From: Vibrio sp. S17_S38
Lineage (GTDB): Bacteria > Pseudomonadota > Gammaproteobacteria > Enterobacterales > Vibrionaceae
Direction: 5' to 3'
Length of the DNA stretch: 64,000 bases
Assembly (NCBI RefSeq): GCF_014694375.1
Contig: NZ_JAAUWW010000001.1
Coordinates: 62,001-126,000 of the forward strand
Shown piece after piece: positions 29,048-37,697 of the stretch (its first letter is position 1; every line of letters begins with the position of its first letter). The position numbers and the translations under genes are program-made. Under the pieces are notes generated by a model. It ran no database searches. It was not told the DNA's origin and saw only the letters and a program-made list of their open reading frames with translations.

Positions 29048-30292
29048 TTACATTCTCTTAAAGATAAGTGACCCATTTGTCCCACCAAAACCAAATGAGT
29101 TACATAAAGCATATTCCATATTCTCAACTTTACGAGCCGTATGCGGTACGTAGTCAAGATCACAGCCTTCATCTGGATTATCTAAGTTAATCGTTGGCGG
29201 TACAATTTGATCGACCAGTGTCATTGCCGTAATAATCGCTTCAACTGACCCTGCAGCGCCAAGCAAATGGCCTGTCATTGATTTTGTTGATGACACTAAT
29301 ACTTTCTTGCAAGCTTCTTCACCAAGAGCACGTTTAATACCTAGCGTCTCTGCCATATCGCCTGCCGGTGTTGAAGTGCCGTGAGCATTCACATAGCCAA
29401 TTTGCTCACCAGTGATCCCTGCATCGCGAAGAGCAGCTTCCATAGCAAGCGCACCACCAGAGCCATCAGCACTTGGTGACGTCATGTGATACGCATCACC
29501 ACTCATGCCAAACCCTACGATTTCACAGTAAATTTTGGCACCACGAGCTTTTGCATGTTCGTATTCTTCAACCATCATCATGCCAGCGCCATCACCAAGA
29601 ACAAAACCGTCACGATCTTTATCCCAAGGACGTGAAGCAAGATGTGGTTCGTCATTTCGGCTTGATAATGCTTTCGCAGCCGCAAAGCCGCCCATCGCAA
29701 GTGGTGTTGATGCTTTCTCAGCGCCACCTGCTAGCATGGCATCAGCATCGCCGTAAGCAATCATACGCGCAGCATGGCCGATATTGTGCAGGCCTGTAGT
29801 ACAAGCAGTTGAAATCGCGATATTTGGACCGCGTAGACCATTAATAATCGATAAGTGACCTGCAATCATATTTACAATGGTTGATGGCACAAAAAATGGG
29901 CTGATCTTACGTGGGCCTTTTTCTTTTAATCCAACAGCAGCATCTTCAATAATTCCGATGCCACCGATACCTGAACCAATCGCAACACCAATACGGGCAT
30001 TGTTTTCGTCAGTCACAACAATGCCTGAATCTTTAAATGCTTGAATACCAGCTGCAATGCCGTACTGGATAAATAAATCCATCTTACGCGCATCTTTTTT
30101 AGACATGTACTCTTCGCAGTTGAAGTCTTTTACTAGACCTGCAAAGCGAGTACTAAAATTAGTTGTATCAAAATGTTCGATATTAACAATACCGCTTTGA
30201 CCTGCTAATAGGGCTTTCCAAGAGGAATCAACAGTGTTGCCGACCGGTGACAACATCCCCATGCCTGTAACTACTACACGACGTTTGGACAC
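29048..30292 (-). CDS. fabF: Beta-ketoacyl-ACP synthase II
   Basis: Condensing enzyme of fatty-acid elongation. The active-site cysteine lies in [10 protein letters not shown], and the two histidines lie in [11 protein letters not shown] and [13 protein letters not shown]. The glycine-rich [12 protein letters not shown] closes the fold. 414 residues is the expected length. The start is a GTG with GGAG ahead. It is separated from acpP by a strong hairpin, the usual acpP-fabF arrangement. Confidence 0.97.
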   Translation of the reverse strand: MSKRRVVVTGMGMLSPVGNTVDSSWKALLAGQSGIVNIEHFDTTNFSTRFAGLVKDFNCEEYMSKKDARKMDLFIQYGIAAGIQAFKDSGIVVTDENNARIGVAIGSGIGGIGIIEDAAVGLKEKGPRKISPFFVPSTIVNMIAGHLSIINGLRGPNIAISTACTTGLHNIGHAARMIAYGDADAMLAGGAEKASTPLAMGGFAAAKALSSRNDEPHLASRPWDKDRDGFVLGDGAGMMMVEEYEHAKARGAKIYCEIVGFGMSGDAYHMTSPSADGSGGALAMEAALRDAGITGEQIGYVNAHGTSTPAGDMAETLGIKRALGEEACKKVLVSSTKSMTGHLLGAAGSVEAIITAMTLVDQIVPPTINLDNPDEGCDLDYVPHTARKVENMEYALCNSFGFGGTNGSLIFKRM

Positions 30293-30359
30293 GATTTTTT
30301 CTCCGGAGATTTATAGAGAGAATAAGAGAGATAAAATAGAAGAGATACTAGATAAAACT

Positions 30360-30386
30360 CAGGCGGTCTAGGAGACCGCCTGGGGA
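30360..30386 (-). terminator. Terminator/attenuator between acpP and fabF
   Basis: A perfect 10-bp stem, CAGGCGGTCT (30360-30369) with AGACCGCCTG (30373-30382), loop AGG. On the minus strand it is followed by AGTTTTATC. It begins about 13 bp after the acpP stop, so most transcripts may end after acpP, raising ACP over FabF. Confidence 0.85.
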
Positions 30387-30394
30387 TGTTATTA

Positions 30395-30628
30395 TTACTG
30401 TGCGCTGTTTACGTAGTCGATCGCAGCTTGAACAGTAGTAATTTTTTCTGCTTCTTCGTCAGGAATCTCAGTATCGAATTCCTCTTCTAAAGCCATTACT
30501 AGCTCTACTGTATCCAAAGAATCAGCACCTAGGTCATCAACGAAAGAAGCTTCATTTTTCACTTCTGCTTCATCTACACCTAGTTGTTCAATAATGATTT
30601 TTCTTACGCGTTCTTCGATGTTGCTCAT
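30395..30628 (-). CDS. acpP: Acyl carrier protein
   Basis: Carries growing acyl chains on a 4-phosphopantetheine arm attached to Ser37 in [13 protein letters not shown]. The 77-residue acidic protein is almost identical to enteric ACP. It lies between fabG and fabF in the fatty-acid cluster. A 181-bp gap before the gene leaves room for its own promoter, and a strong hairpin follows it, both consistent with its high abundance. Confidence 0.98.
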   Translation of the reverse strand: MSNIEERVRKIIIEQLGVDEAEVKNEASFVDDLGADSLDTVELVMALEEEFDTEIPDEEAEKITTVQAAIDYVNSAQ

Positions 30629-30809
30629 TTTTCTTTTCCTATTACAGAGAGTTCGCTTAAATGCGATGTTGTCAGTAGTTTATTCAAACTTTGAAAAGTT
30701 GCAAGGGTGACCTAGCTGGTCAAACCACAATTTCTCACTTTTTGACTGAAATTTAATACATTTTTGACCTAAATCATGCCTTTGGTGATAAAAACACCAC
30801 CAAAACGAC

Positions 30810-31544
30810 TTAAACCATGTACATACCACCATTTACATGCAGCGTTTCGCCAGTCATGTAAGCCGCATCATCAGAAGCTAAAAATGCAACAACTGATGCA
30901 ATTTCACGCGGATCACCTAATCGGCCAGCTGGCACTTGTGCAAGTGTAGCAGCACGTTGGGTATCATTCAGTGCTTTTGTCATATCTGTTTCGATAAAAC
31001 CGGGGGCAACAGTATTCACAGTGATGCCACGAGAGGCAACTTCACGAGCCATAGATTTAGTAAAACCAATCACACCGGCTTTTGCTGCTGCGTAGTTAGC
31101 TTGGCCTGCATTCCCCATGGTTCCAACAACAGAGCCTACATTTATAACACGACCGTGGCGTTTTTTCATCATGCCACGCAGTACCGCTTTAGATAAACGG
31201 AAAATAGATGTTAAATTGGTATCTATAATATCTTGCCATTCGTCATCTTTCATACGCATTAACAAGTTATCACGGGTAATACCTGCATTATTAACTAAAA
31301 TATCAATGCCTCCAAACTCGTCATTAATCGCTTTAATTGTGTCCGCTACAGAGTCAGAATTTGTAACATTTAATGATAAGCCTTTACCATTATTACCGAG
31401 ATAATCACTGATAGCTTGCGCACCAGATTCACTTGTTGCAGTTCCAATAACGGTAGCACCGCGCTCAACTAACAACTCAGCAATAGCTCGACCAATGCCA
31501 CGACTGGCGCCAGTTACTAATGCAATTTTACCTTCAAGGTTCAT
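30810..31544 (-). CDS. fabG: 3-oxoacyl-ACP reductase
   Basis: NADPH-dependent reductase of fatty-acid synthesis. A 244-residue short-chain dehydrogenase with TGASRGIGRAIA at residues 13-24, NNAGITRDNLLMRM, the catalytic Ser (NVGSVVG), Tyr and Lys (YAAAKAG), and the C-terminal family signature HVNGGMYMV. AAGGAC lies ahead of the ATG. It follows fabD by 60 bp on the same strand. Confidence 0.97.
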   Translation of the reverse strand: MNLEGKIALVTGASRGIGRAIAELLVERGATVIGTATSESGAQAISDYLGNNGKGLSLNVTNSDSVADTIKAINDEFGGIDILVNNAGITRDNLLMRMKDDEWQDIIDTNLTSIFRLSKAVLRGMMKKRHGRVINVGSVVGTMGNAGQANYAAAKAGVIGFTKSMAREVASRGITVNTVAPGFIETDMTKALNDTQRAATLAQVPAGRLGDPREIASVVAFLASDDAAYMTGETLHVNGGMYMV

Positions 31545-31604
31545 CTTATGTCCTTAATTTTCACTAAAATAACCGCTATCTATTAAATAACAGTAACTTA
31601 AATA

Positions 31605-32531
31605 TTATACGCGTGCAGCATCAAGTGAAGCTACGTCATTGACGGCTTGCGCTGAAAGGGTTTTCACGATGCGCTTAGTCAGACCCGTTAGTACTTTACC
31701 TGGACCAAATTCTAAAAGATTCTCAATACCTTGTTCACTGATGCTGACCACACCTTCAGTCCAACGAACTGGGTTATATAGTTGGCGGACAAGTGCATCT
31801 TTAATTTTCTCAGGATCCGTTTGAGCAATAACATCAACGTTATTAATAACAGGAATGGTCGGCGCACTAAATTCAATATCAAGTAATGCTTCTGCTAATT
31901 TATCAGCAGCTGGCTTCATTAATTCACAATGCGACGGTACAGATACAGGAAGAGGTAAAGCTCGCTTTGCGCCAGCTTCTTTGCATAAGACACCGGCACG
32001 TTCAACAGCGGCTTTATTACCCGCAATCACAACTTGACCAGGAGAGTTAAAGTTTACTGGTGAGACGACTTCTCCTTGCGCCGCATCGTCACATGCTTGA
32101 GCAATAGCCGCATCATCTAAACCAATAATTGCATACATAGCCCCGACACCAGCAGGTACGGCTTGCTGCATTAATTCACCACGAAGAGCGACCAGTTTGA
32201 TAGCTTGTTTAAAATCAATCACTCCTGCACACACTAGAGCAGAATATTCCCCTAAACTATGGCCAGCGATCACTTGAGGCTGAGCACCACCCACTTCATT
32301 CCATACACGCCAAATCGCAACCGATGCAGCTAACAATGCCGGTTGAGTACGAAACGTTTCGTTTAAATCTTCAACCGGTCCATTTTGTACTAGTGCCCAA
32401 AGATCATAGCCTAATGCTTCTGATGCTTCTGAGAACGTTGATTTAACAACCTCATATTGCTCACCAAGATCAGATAACATACCAACCGTTTGTGAGCCTT
32501 GTCCTGGAAAAACAACAGCAAACTTACTCAT
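31605..32531 (-). CDS. fabD: Malonyl-CoA:ACP transacylase
   Basis: Loads malonate onto ACP. The 308-residue protein has FPGQGSQ near the start, nucleophile Ser92 in GHSLGE and the later histidine in SVPSHCELM. A ribosome site AAGGAAA precedes the ATG. It lies in the fabH-fabD-fabG series. Confidence 0.97.
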   Translation of the reverse strand: MSKFAVVFPGQGSQTVGMLSDLGEQYEVVKSTFSEASEALGYDLWALVQNGPVEDLNETFRTQPALLAASVAIWRVWNEVGGAQPQVIAGHSLGEYSALVCAGVIDFKQAIKLVALRGELMQQAVPAGVGAMYAIIGLDDAAIAQACDDAAQGEVVSPVNFNSPGQVVIAGNKAAVERAGVLCKEAGAKRALPLPVSVPSHCELMKPAADKLAEALLDIEFSAPTIPVINNVDVIAQTDPEKIKDALVRQLYNPVRWTEGVVSISEQGIENLLEFGPGKVLTGLTKRIVKTLSAQAVNDVASLDAARV

Positions 32532-32594
32532 CGCAAATTTCCTTTTAACTAAGTAGGATGTGTAGAACTAGTAGAAAATCCACACATAAAAAAA

Positions 32595-33545
32595 TTAGAA
32601 CTTAACGAGGGCTGAGCCCCATGTGAATCCACCGCCAAATGCCTCAAGCAGCAACATGTGACCACGTTGAATCCGTCCATCACGCACAGCTTCATCTAAT
32701 GCAGTAGGGACAGTTGCTGCTGACGTATTACCATGGCGGTCTAGGGTGACCACAACTTGATCTAAAGACATCGCTAACTTCTTAGCCGTTGCAGAAATAA
32801 TACGTAAATTAGCTTGATGTGGTACAAGCCAGTCAAGCTCATGTTTTGCCATATCATTCGCAGCCAACGTATCTTTCACTAATTTAGACAACTGAGTCAC
32901 TGCAACTTTAAAAACTTCATTACCGGCCATATGTAACCAAGCATCAATGCTCTCGCCACGCTTGGTTTCTTCAAGGCTTAATAATTCGCCAAAACGACCA
33001 TCGGCATGTAAATGAGTTGAGATAATACCTTTATCTTCTGTTGCGCCTAATACTACCGCTCCCGCCGCATCACCAAATAGAATGATTGTCGAGCGATCCG
33101 TTGGATCACACGTTTTTGACAACGCATCAGCACCAATTACAAGGACATTCTTCGCAATGCCAGATTTGATATGCTGATCAGCAACAGAAAGTGCATACAC
33201 AAATCCCGTGCATGCTGCAGATAGATCAAATGCAGGACAGCCTGTAATACCAAGCCTTGCTTGAACCTGACATGCAGACGATGGAAACTTATGACTTGCC
33301 GTACTTGTCGCGAGAATGATCAGGTCTATATCGTTTTTATCAATGCCTGACATCTCAATAGCATTAACTGAGGCATGATAGGCCATATCCGCTACAGACT
33401 CATCTGGTGCAGAAATACGACGTTCACGAATACCAGTGCGAGTAACAATCCACTCATCAGTAGTATCCACCATTTTTTCTAAATCGGCGTTCGTACGCAC
33501 ATGTTCTGGCAAATAGCTGCCAGTGCCTAAAATTTTGCTATTCAT
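32595..33545 (-). CDS. fabH: Beta-ketoacyl-ACP synthase III
   Basis: Starts fatty-acid synthesis by condensing acetyl-CoA with malonyl-ACP. The catalytic triad is visible: Cys in [12 protein letters not shown], His in [12 protein letters not shown] and Asn in [11 protein letters not shown]. 316 residues matches E. coli FabH. It starts five bases after the plsX stop, so the two are likely translationally coupled. Confidence 0.97.
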   Translation of the reverse strand: MNSKILGTGSYLPEHVRTNADLEKMVDTTDEWIVTRTGIRERRISAPDESVADMAYHASVNAIEMSGIDKNDIDLIILATSTASHKFPSSACQVQARLGITGCPAFDLSAACTGFVYALSVADQHIKSGIAKNVLVIGADALSKTCDPTDRSTIILFGDAAGAVVLGATEDKGIISTHLHADGRFGELLSLEETKRGESIDAWLHMAGNEVFKVAVTQLSKLVKDTLAANDMAKHELDWLVPHQANLRIISATAKKLAMSLDQVVVTLDRHGNTSAATVPTALDEAVRDGRIQRGHMLLLEAFGGGFTWGSALVKF

Positions 33546-33550
33546 GAAGA

Positions 33551-34576
33551 CTAATAATGCCTCTCGAGTAATACCGCTTCTAAACGATCACTTATACGGC
33601 TTGGGACCTGCTGTTTGACTTCATATACAGCCTCACCAATCGCATTGATAATGGCAGACGTATCCGCTTGCCCATGGCTTTTAATAACAATTCCGCGTAA
33701 TCCTAGCAAACTTGCGCCATTATACTGGTCGGGGTTCAATGTTTTTAGCTCATTAAATAAGCTAGAAAATATTTTTTTTGCAATCCAACCTTTTATTGTC
33801 GATGAGACAAAGTGATTTTTCACTTTATCTAAGAATAGATGCGCTACGCCTTCACAAGACTTCAGGCACACATTACCGACAAAGCCATCGCAAACTATCA
33901 CATCAGCGACATCATAAAAAAGCTGATTTCCTTCGATATAGCCACAATAATTAATTTCTTTCGTTTGTAAAAGAAGTTCAGAACAACGCTTGACCAAATC
34001 ATTGCCTTTAATTTCTTCCTCACCCACATTTAAGATAGCAACTCGAGGTTGATAGTTAGTATGAACCTCTGCTAGTGCACTTCCCATCACGGCAAACTGA
34101 AATAAAGTATCGGCATCAACAGATATATTTGCACCGAGATCAAGCATCCATGTGCGCTTTCCTGTTATCGTAGGTAATGCACTGACTAAGGCTGGTCGTT
34201 CTAAACCTGGTAATAATTTTAGACGAAATTTTGACAACGCCATTAAAGCGCCAGTATTGCCACCGCTAACACAAGCATCTGCTTCTGTGTCAGCCACTAA
34301 ATCAAGCGCAATACGCATTGAACTTCCGGCGCTATTTCTTAACGCTAAAGATGGCTTTTCACAGTTAGATATACATTTATCACTGTGTTTAATGACGAGA
34401 CGATGACTCGGATAGTACCCGATAGATGTCAGCTGCTGCGTGATAAGATCACGGTCACCGACAAGAATAACTTTCAGCTCTGGGAAATGTGACAATGCCT
34501 GCACGGCGGCAGGCACTGTTACGCGAGGACCGAAATCCCCGCCCATTGCATCAAGTGCAACGGTTATAGTTTGCAA
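33551..34576 (-). CDS. plsX: Phosphate acyltransferase PlsX
   Basis: Makes acyl-phosphate from acyl-ACP for phospholipid synthesis, acting at the membrane surface. The 341-residue protein opens with [11 protein letters not shown] and has [13 protein letters not shown] and [13 protein letters not shown]. The start is a TTG at 34576; the AAGG serving it overlaps the rpmF stop nine bases upstream. This places plsX in the yceD-rpmF-plsX-fab series linking ribosome and membrane synthesis. Confidence 0.96.
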   Translation of the reverse strand: MQTITVALDAMGGDFGPRVTVPAAVQALSHFPELKVILVGDRDLITQQLTSIGYYPSHRLVIKHSDKCISNCEKPSLALRNSAGSSMRIALDLVADTEADACVSGGNTGALMALSKFRLKLLPGLERPALVSALPTITGKRTWMLDLGANISVDADTLFQFAVMGSALAEVHTNYQPRVAILNVGEEEIKGNDLVKRCSELLLQTKEINYCGYIEGNQLFYDVADVIVCDGFVGNVCLKSCEGVAHLFLDKVKNHFVSSTIKGWIAKKIFSSLFNELKTLNPDQYNGASLLGLRGIVIKSHGQADTSAIINAIGEAVYEVKQQVPSRISDRLEAVLLERHY

Positions 34577-34585
34577 AGGTCAACC

Positions 34586-34756
34586 TTACTTGTTGATAAC
34601 CTTTTTGCCACGGTAGAAACCGTCAGCAGTCACGTTGTGACGTAGGTGAGTTTCACCTGAAGTTGCATCTACAGATAACGCACTAGTTGTTAGTGCATCA
34701 TGTGAACGACGCATGCCACGCATTGAACGTGATTTTTTGCTCTTTTGTACGGCCAT
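34586..34756 (-). CDS. rpmF: 50S ribosomal protein L32
   Basis: A 56-residue basic ribosomal protein ([20 protein letters not shown] at the N-terminus, then [22 protein letters not shown]), a clear bL32. It has no cysteines, so it is the zinc-free form usual in enterics and vibrios. The ATG has AGGAGT ahead, and the gene sits between yceD and plsX as in E. coli. Confidence 0.98.
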   Translation of the reverse strand: MAVQKSKKSRSMRGMRRSHDALTTSALSVDATSGETHLRHNVTADGFYRGKKVINK

Positions 34757-34801
34757 GACCCTACTCCTTTGTTTTAAACACTGACACTGCTTTACACAGT
34801 A

Positions 34802-35326
34802 TTAGCGCTTTAAATTTTTTAAAACATCGAAAGGATTCGGCTTATCTTCAAGAAGTTCTTCCGGAAGTTTACCAAATACCAAATTGTTTGATTTAACGCT
34901 ACATTCAGATTCGTCATGCATTGGAATTTGAGGTAATTCTAGAATGAACTCGTCTTCCACCAGTTTAATCAAATCCAACTCACCGTACTCGTTTAGATCT
35001 ACCAAATCATACTCTTCGGGTGCGTCTTGTTCACTTTTCTCATTATAATAAGGAGTACAAATGAACTCTACTTCACACAAATGGGCGAAGTTTTGATTAC
35101 AGCGTTGACATTCTAATTCAACTTCAACGTTAGCTTTACCAGAGATAACGGTGAGTCGTTGTTCATCCAACTCAAAATTCAATGTAACTTCTGCGTCGCG
35201 TTTGACGCCTTCAGTCAACTCGGCAACTCGCTTTAATAAACTGCTTTGGATTATACCTTGATAATCTAAACGTTTTTGGGCAGATTTTGCTGGGTCCACT
35301 GTACGCGGTATTTTTACCTTTTGCAT
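34802..35326 (-). CDS. yceD: YceD family protein (DUF177), 23S rRNA accumulation protein
   Basis: A 174-residue acidic protein with two CxxC-like pairs at CQRC (about residue 74) and a C-terminal LVFGKLPEELLEDKPNPFDVLKNLK. The family is tied to 23S rRNA accumulation and nearly always precedes rpmF, as here. The start opens KVKIPRTVDPAKSAQKRLDYQG. It is divergent from maf with 176 bp between, which should hold the promoter of the whole yceD-rpmF-plsX-fab operon. Confidence 0.93.
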   Translation of the reverse strand: MQKVKIPRTVDPAKSAQKRLDYQGIIQSSLLKRVAELTEGVKRDAEVTLNFELDEQRLTVISGKANVEVELECQRCNQNFAHLCEVEFICTPYYNEKSEQDAPEEYDLVDLNEYGELDLIKLVEDEFILELPQIPMHDESECSVKSNNLVFGKLPEELLEDKPNPFDVLKNLKR

Positions 35327-35502
35327 AGGGCGCGAATATTATCCTTCAAAACAAATTTAGTCAAAGAAAAAGGCAAAAAACTTACACATTCTTCTTACCA
35401 ATTTTCATTTAAATTTTCGCTCGCATCAAATGTATATGACGAGAGCAGCCAATTGCTTTATCGTAACGATTATACTTTCATAGCAATACAAAGAATCATT
35501 AT

Positions 35503-36090
35503 ATGCAACATACAAACTTGATTTTAGCATCCACTTCCATTTACAGAAAAGCGCTACTAGAAAAATTAGCCGTTCCTTTCACTGTATTAGAACCACAGTG
35601 CGATGAAGCACCACTTACTGGTGAGAATGCCCAACAATTAGTCACACGCTTAGCACAAAAAAAAGCACAATCTTGTCGGTTAGACTTGGCTAAAACCAAC
35701 ATAGTTATTGGCTCTGATCAAGTCTGCATCATAGATGATGAAATAATAGGTAAACCACTCAATCGTGAAAATGCCGTTGCTCAACTTTCACGTTCTAATG
35801 GTCGTTCCATTACCTTTTATACAGGTATTGCCGTTTATAATTCAACCACAAATAAATGTGATGTTGAATTGGACACTTTTATCGTTCATTTCCGCAAGCT
35901 CAGCCTTTCACAAATAGAAAATTATGTCGATAAAGAACAGCCTTTCTATTGTGCGGGTAGTTTCAAAAGCGAAGGTCTTGGCATTGCCTTATTTGAACGC
36001 CTCGAAGGAAGTGATCCTAATAGTTTAATTGGCCTTCCACTTATTACATTGATCAATATGCTAGAAAAACAAGGTATCACTATTTTATAA
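35503..36090 (+). CDS. yceF: Maf-family nucleotide pyrophosphatase, YceF type
   Basis: House-cleaning pyrophosphatase; the E. coli YceF branch prefers 7-methyl-GTP. The 195-residue protein has LILASTSIYRKALLEKL at 6-22, IGSDQVCIIDDEIIGKP with the catalytic Asp in the middle and CAGSFKSEGLGIALFERLEGSDPN near the end, closer to YceF than to YhdE. It diverges from yceD, as in E. coli. Confidence 0.93.
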   Translation: MQHTNLILASTSIYRKALLEKLAVPFTVLEPQCDEAPLTGENAQQLVTRLAQKKAQSCRLDLAKTNIVIGSDQVCIIDDEIIGKPLNRENAVAQLSRSNGRSITFYTGIAVYNSTTNKCDVELDTFIVHFRKLSLSQIENYVDKEQPFYCAGSFKSEGLGIALFERLEGSDPNSLIGLPLITLINMLEKQGITIL

Positions 36091-36141
36091 ACGGTCACAA
36101 TAAACCTATGACCTTATAAACCACAGCACTTAAAACAACCG

Positions 36142-37089
36142 TTATGGTTTTACGCGTAATTGAGCAAGCGTAGCTTCTAATTTAGCTTCCATCGGCGCTG
36201 ATATATCCATTTTCTCATCTGTTGCAGGGTGAATAAATTTAATATTTGCAGCATGTAAAAACAATCGATTCAACCCTATTTTAGCAGTATACGCATCAAA
36301 GCGACGGTCACCATAGCGGTCATCCCAAGCAATAGAATGACCAACATATTGACAATGAACACGGATCTGGTGAGTACGGCCAGTGATCGGGCTAGCTTGA
36401 ACCAATGTAGCTTGCGCAAATTCTTCTAATACTTTGAATCGCGTTTCTGATGCTTTGCCATTGGGGTTAACACGGACAATACTATTGACTTCATTTTTCA
36501 GTAATGGCGCTTTCACAACTCTGCAACTTGGCTTCCATTGCCCCATAACTAAAGCAAAATAATATTTTTGAACGGTTTTTTCTCGAAATTGAGCTTGCAG
36601 ATGGCGCAGTGCTGAACGCTTTTTAGCCACCAGTAATATACCGGAAGTATCACGGTCAATACGATGGACGAGCTCCAAAAAACGAGCATCAGGCCGCAAT
36701 GCCCTTAAAGCCTCAATAGCGCCAAACTTCAACCCACTCCCACCATGAACCGCTGTTCCTGAAGGCTTATTCAGAATAAGTAAGCTGTCATCCTCAAAAA
36801 TAATACAATTTTCCAGCTCAGAAACTTTATCTAATTTAGTGCTTATTTGTGGCGCTTCCTCTTCCAGTGTGATTTTCACAGGAGGAATACGGACCGAGTC
36901 ACCAGCTTGTAATTTATATTCAGCTTTTATGCGTTTTTTATTTACACGCACCTCCCCCTTTCGCAAGATACGATAGATCATGCTTTTAGGGATTTGTTTA
37001 AGTTGATTACGCAAAAAATTATCAATTCTTTGCCCTGCCATATCGGCATCAATCTCAATAAATTTTATTTCAGTTTTAATTTCGTTCAT
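36142..37089 (-). CDS. rluC: 23S rRNA pseudouridine(955/2504/2580) synthase RluC
   Basis: Makes pseudouridine at three sites in 23S rRNA. It has an S4 domain (IDNFLRNQLKQIPKSMIYRILRKGEVRVN at about 22-50) and an RluA-type catalytic domain with the aspartate in ELVHRIDRDTSG. 315 residues from the ATG at 37089; an in-frame TTG at 37110 would add seven and is too close to its AGAGG to be favoured. It diverges from rne across a 608-bp gap, the same pairing as in E. coli. Confidence 0.95.
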   Translation of the reverse strand: MNEIKTEIKFIEIDADMAGQRIDNFLRNQLKQIPKSMIYRILRKGEVRVNKKRIKAEYKLQAGDSVRIPPVKITLEEEAPQISTKLDKVSELENCIIFEDDSLLILNKPSGTAVHGGSGLKFGAIEALRALRPDARFLELVHRIDRDTSGILLVAKKRSALRHLQAQFREKTVQKYYFALVMGQWKPSCRVVKAPLLKNEVNSIVRVNPNGKASETRFKVLEEFAQATLVQASPITGRTHQIRVHCQYVGHSIAWDDRYGDRRFDAYTAKIGLNRLFLHAANIKFIHPATDEKMDISAPMEAKLEATLAQLRVKP

Positions 37090-37697
37090 AACGCATATTC
37101 TATCATTCAAACCTCTACATGTGTCACAAGTATAAACAATAAATTACCCCTATTTTATCCCTATAGCATTCAATTATATTGTGACAGTACAAAAAAACTA
37201 TCGAATTAAAACCAAACCATTGATAAATATGGAAAATCTATATTAATAAAATAATACTACCCCATAGTTGAACGAAAGTTAATCACAGGTTTTCCTATTT
37301 ATTTACCCGCTTTATTAGAAAGCTGATTGCTGATATTTCTTCTCACTGTTATAGTTCATATCTGTAAAAGGTGGTTCGAACATTTTCCATACAATTTGAT
37401 ACCACCTTATATTACAAATTTGAGTAGAAAGCTTCTTGAGTGTGTGCTGCATTAGGCGTAAGACACAACACGAAGAAGGTCAACTTATCGCCTACTCACG
37501 TAACCAATGAAGAAGTAATACCGACCTGAATCGGACCAGGCCTACTATCGATTAAAGATAATGGTCTGGTGACTATTGTGCCCCAGAGCATCCCCTATAC
37601 AGCCGTGAGGCTGAAGCCAAAGCCATGGGATCTGGCACCTTTGGACGACTAAAGCGATAAGCAATTATCACGAAGAAAAACAACGAGAAATGACAAA
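37090..37697 (+). promoter_or_regulatory. rluC/rne divergent promoter region and long structured rne 5' leader
   Basis: 608 bp without a protein gene. The right half (about 37440-37697) is less AT-rich than the left and has small stems typical of a structured leader: CCGA/TCGG at 37531-37544, AGGCG/CGCCT at about 37454-37490, and CAGCC-GTGA-GGCTG at 37600-37613, a GNRA-type tetraloop hairpin. In enterics RNase E binds stems in its own 5' leader and cuts the message to limit its level. Position and structure suggest the same here, though I cannot show base-by-base homology. An inverted repeat GGTGGT/ACCACC lies at about 37370-37406. Confidence 0.6.

Noticed and set aside
37373..37381. GGTTCGAAC, which looks like a tRNA T-loop
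   Set aside because: No acceptor stem, D arm or anticodon arm can be drawn around it; it lies in the rluC/rne gap within an unrelated inverted repeat.
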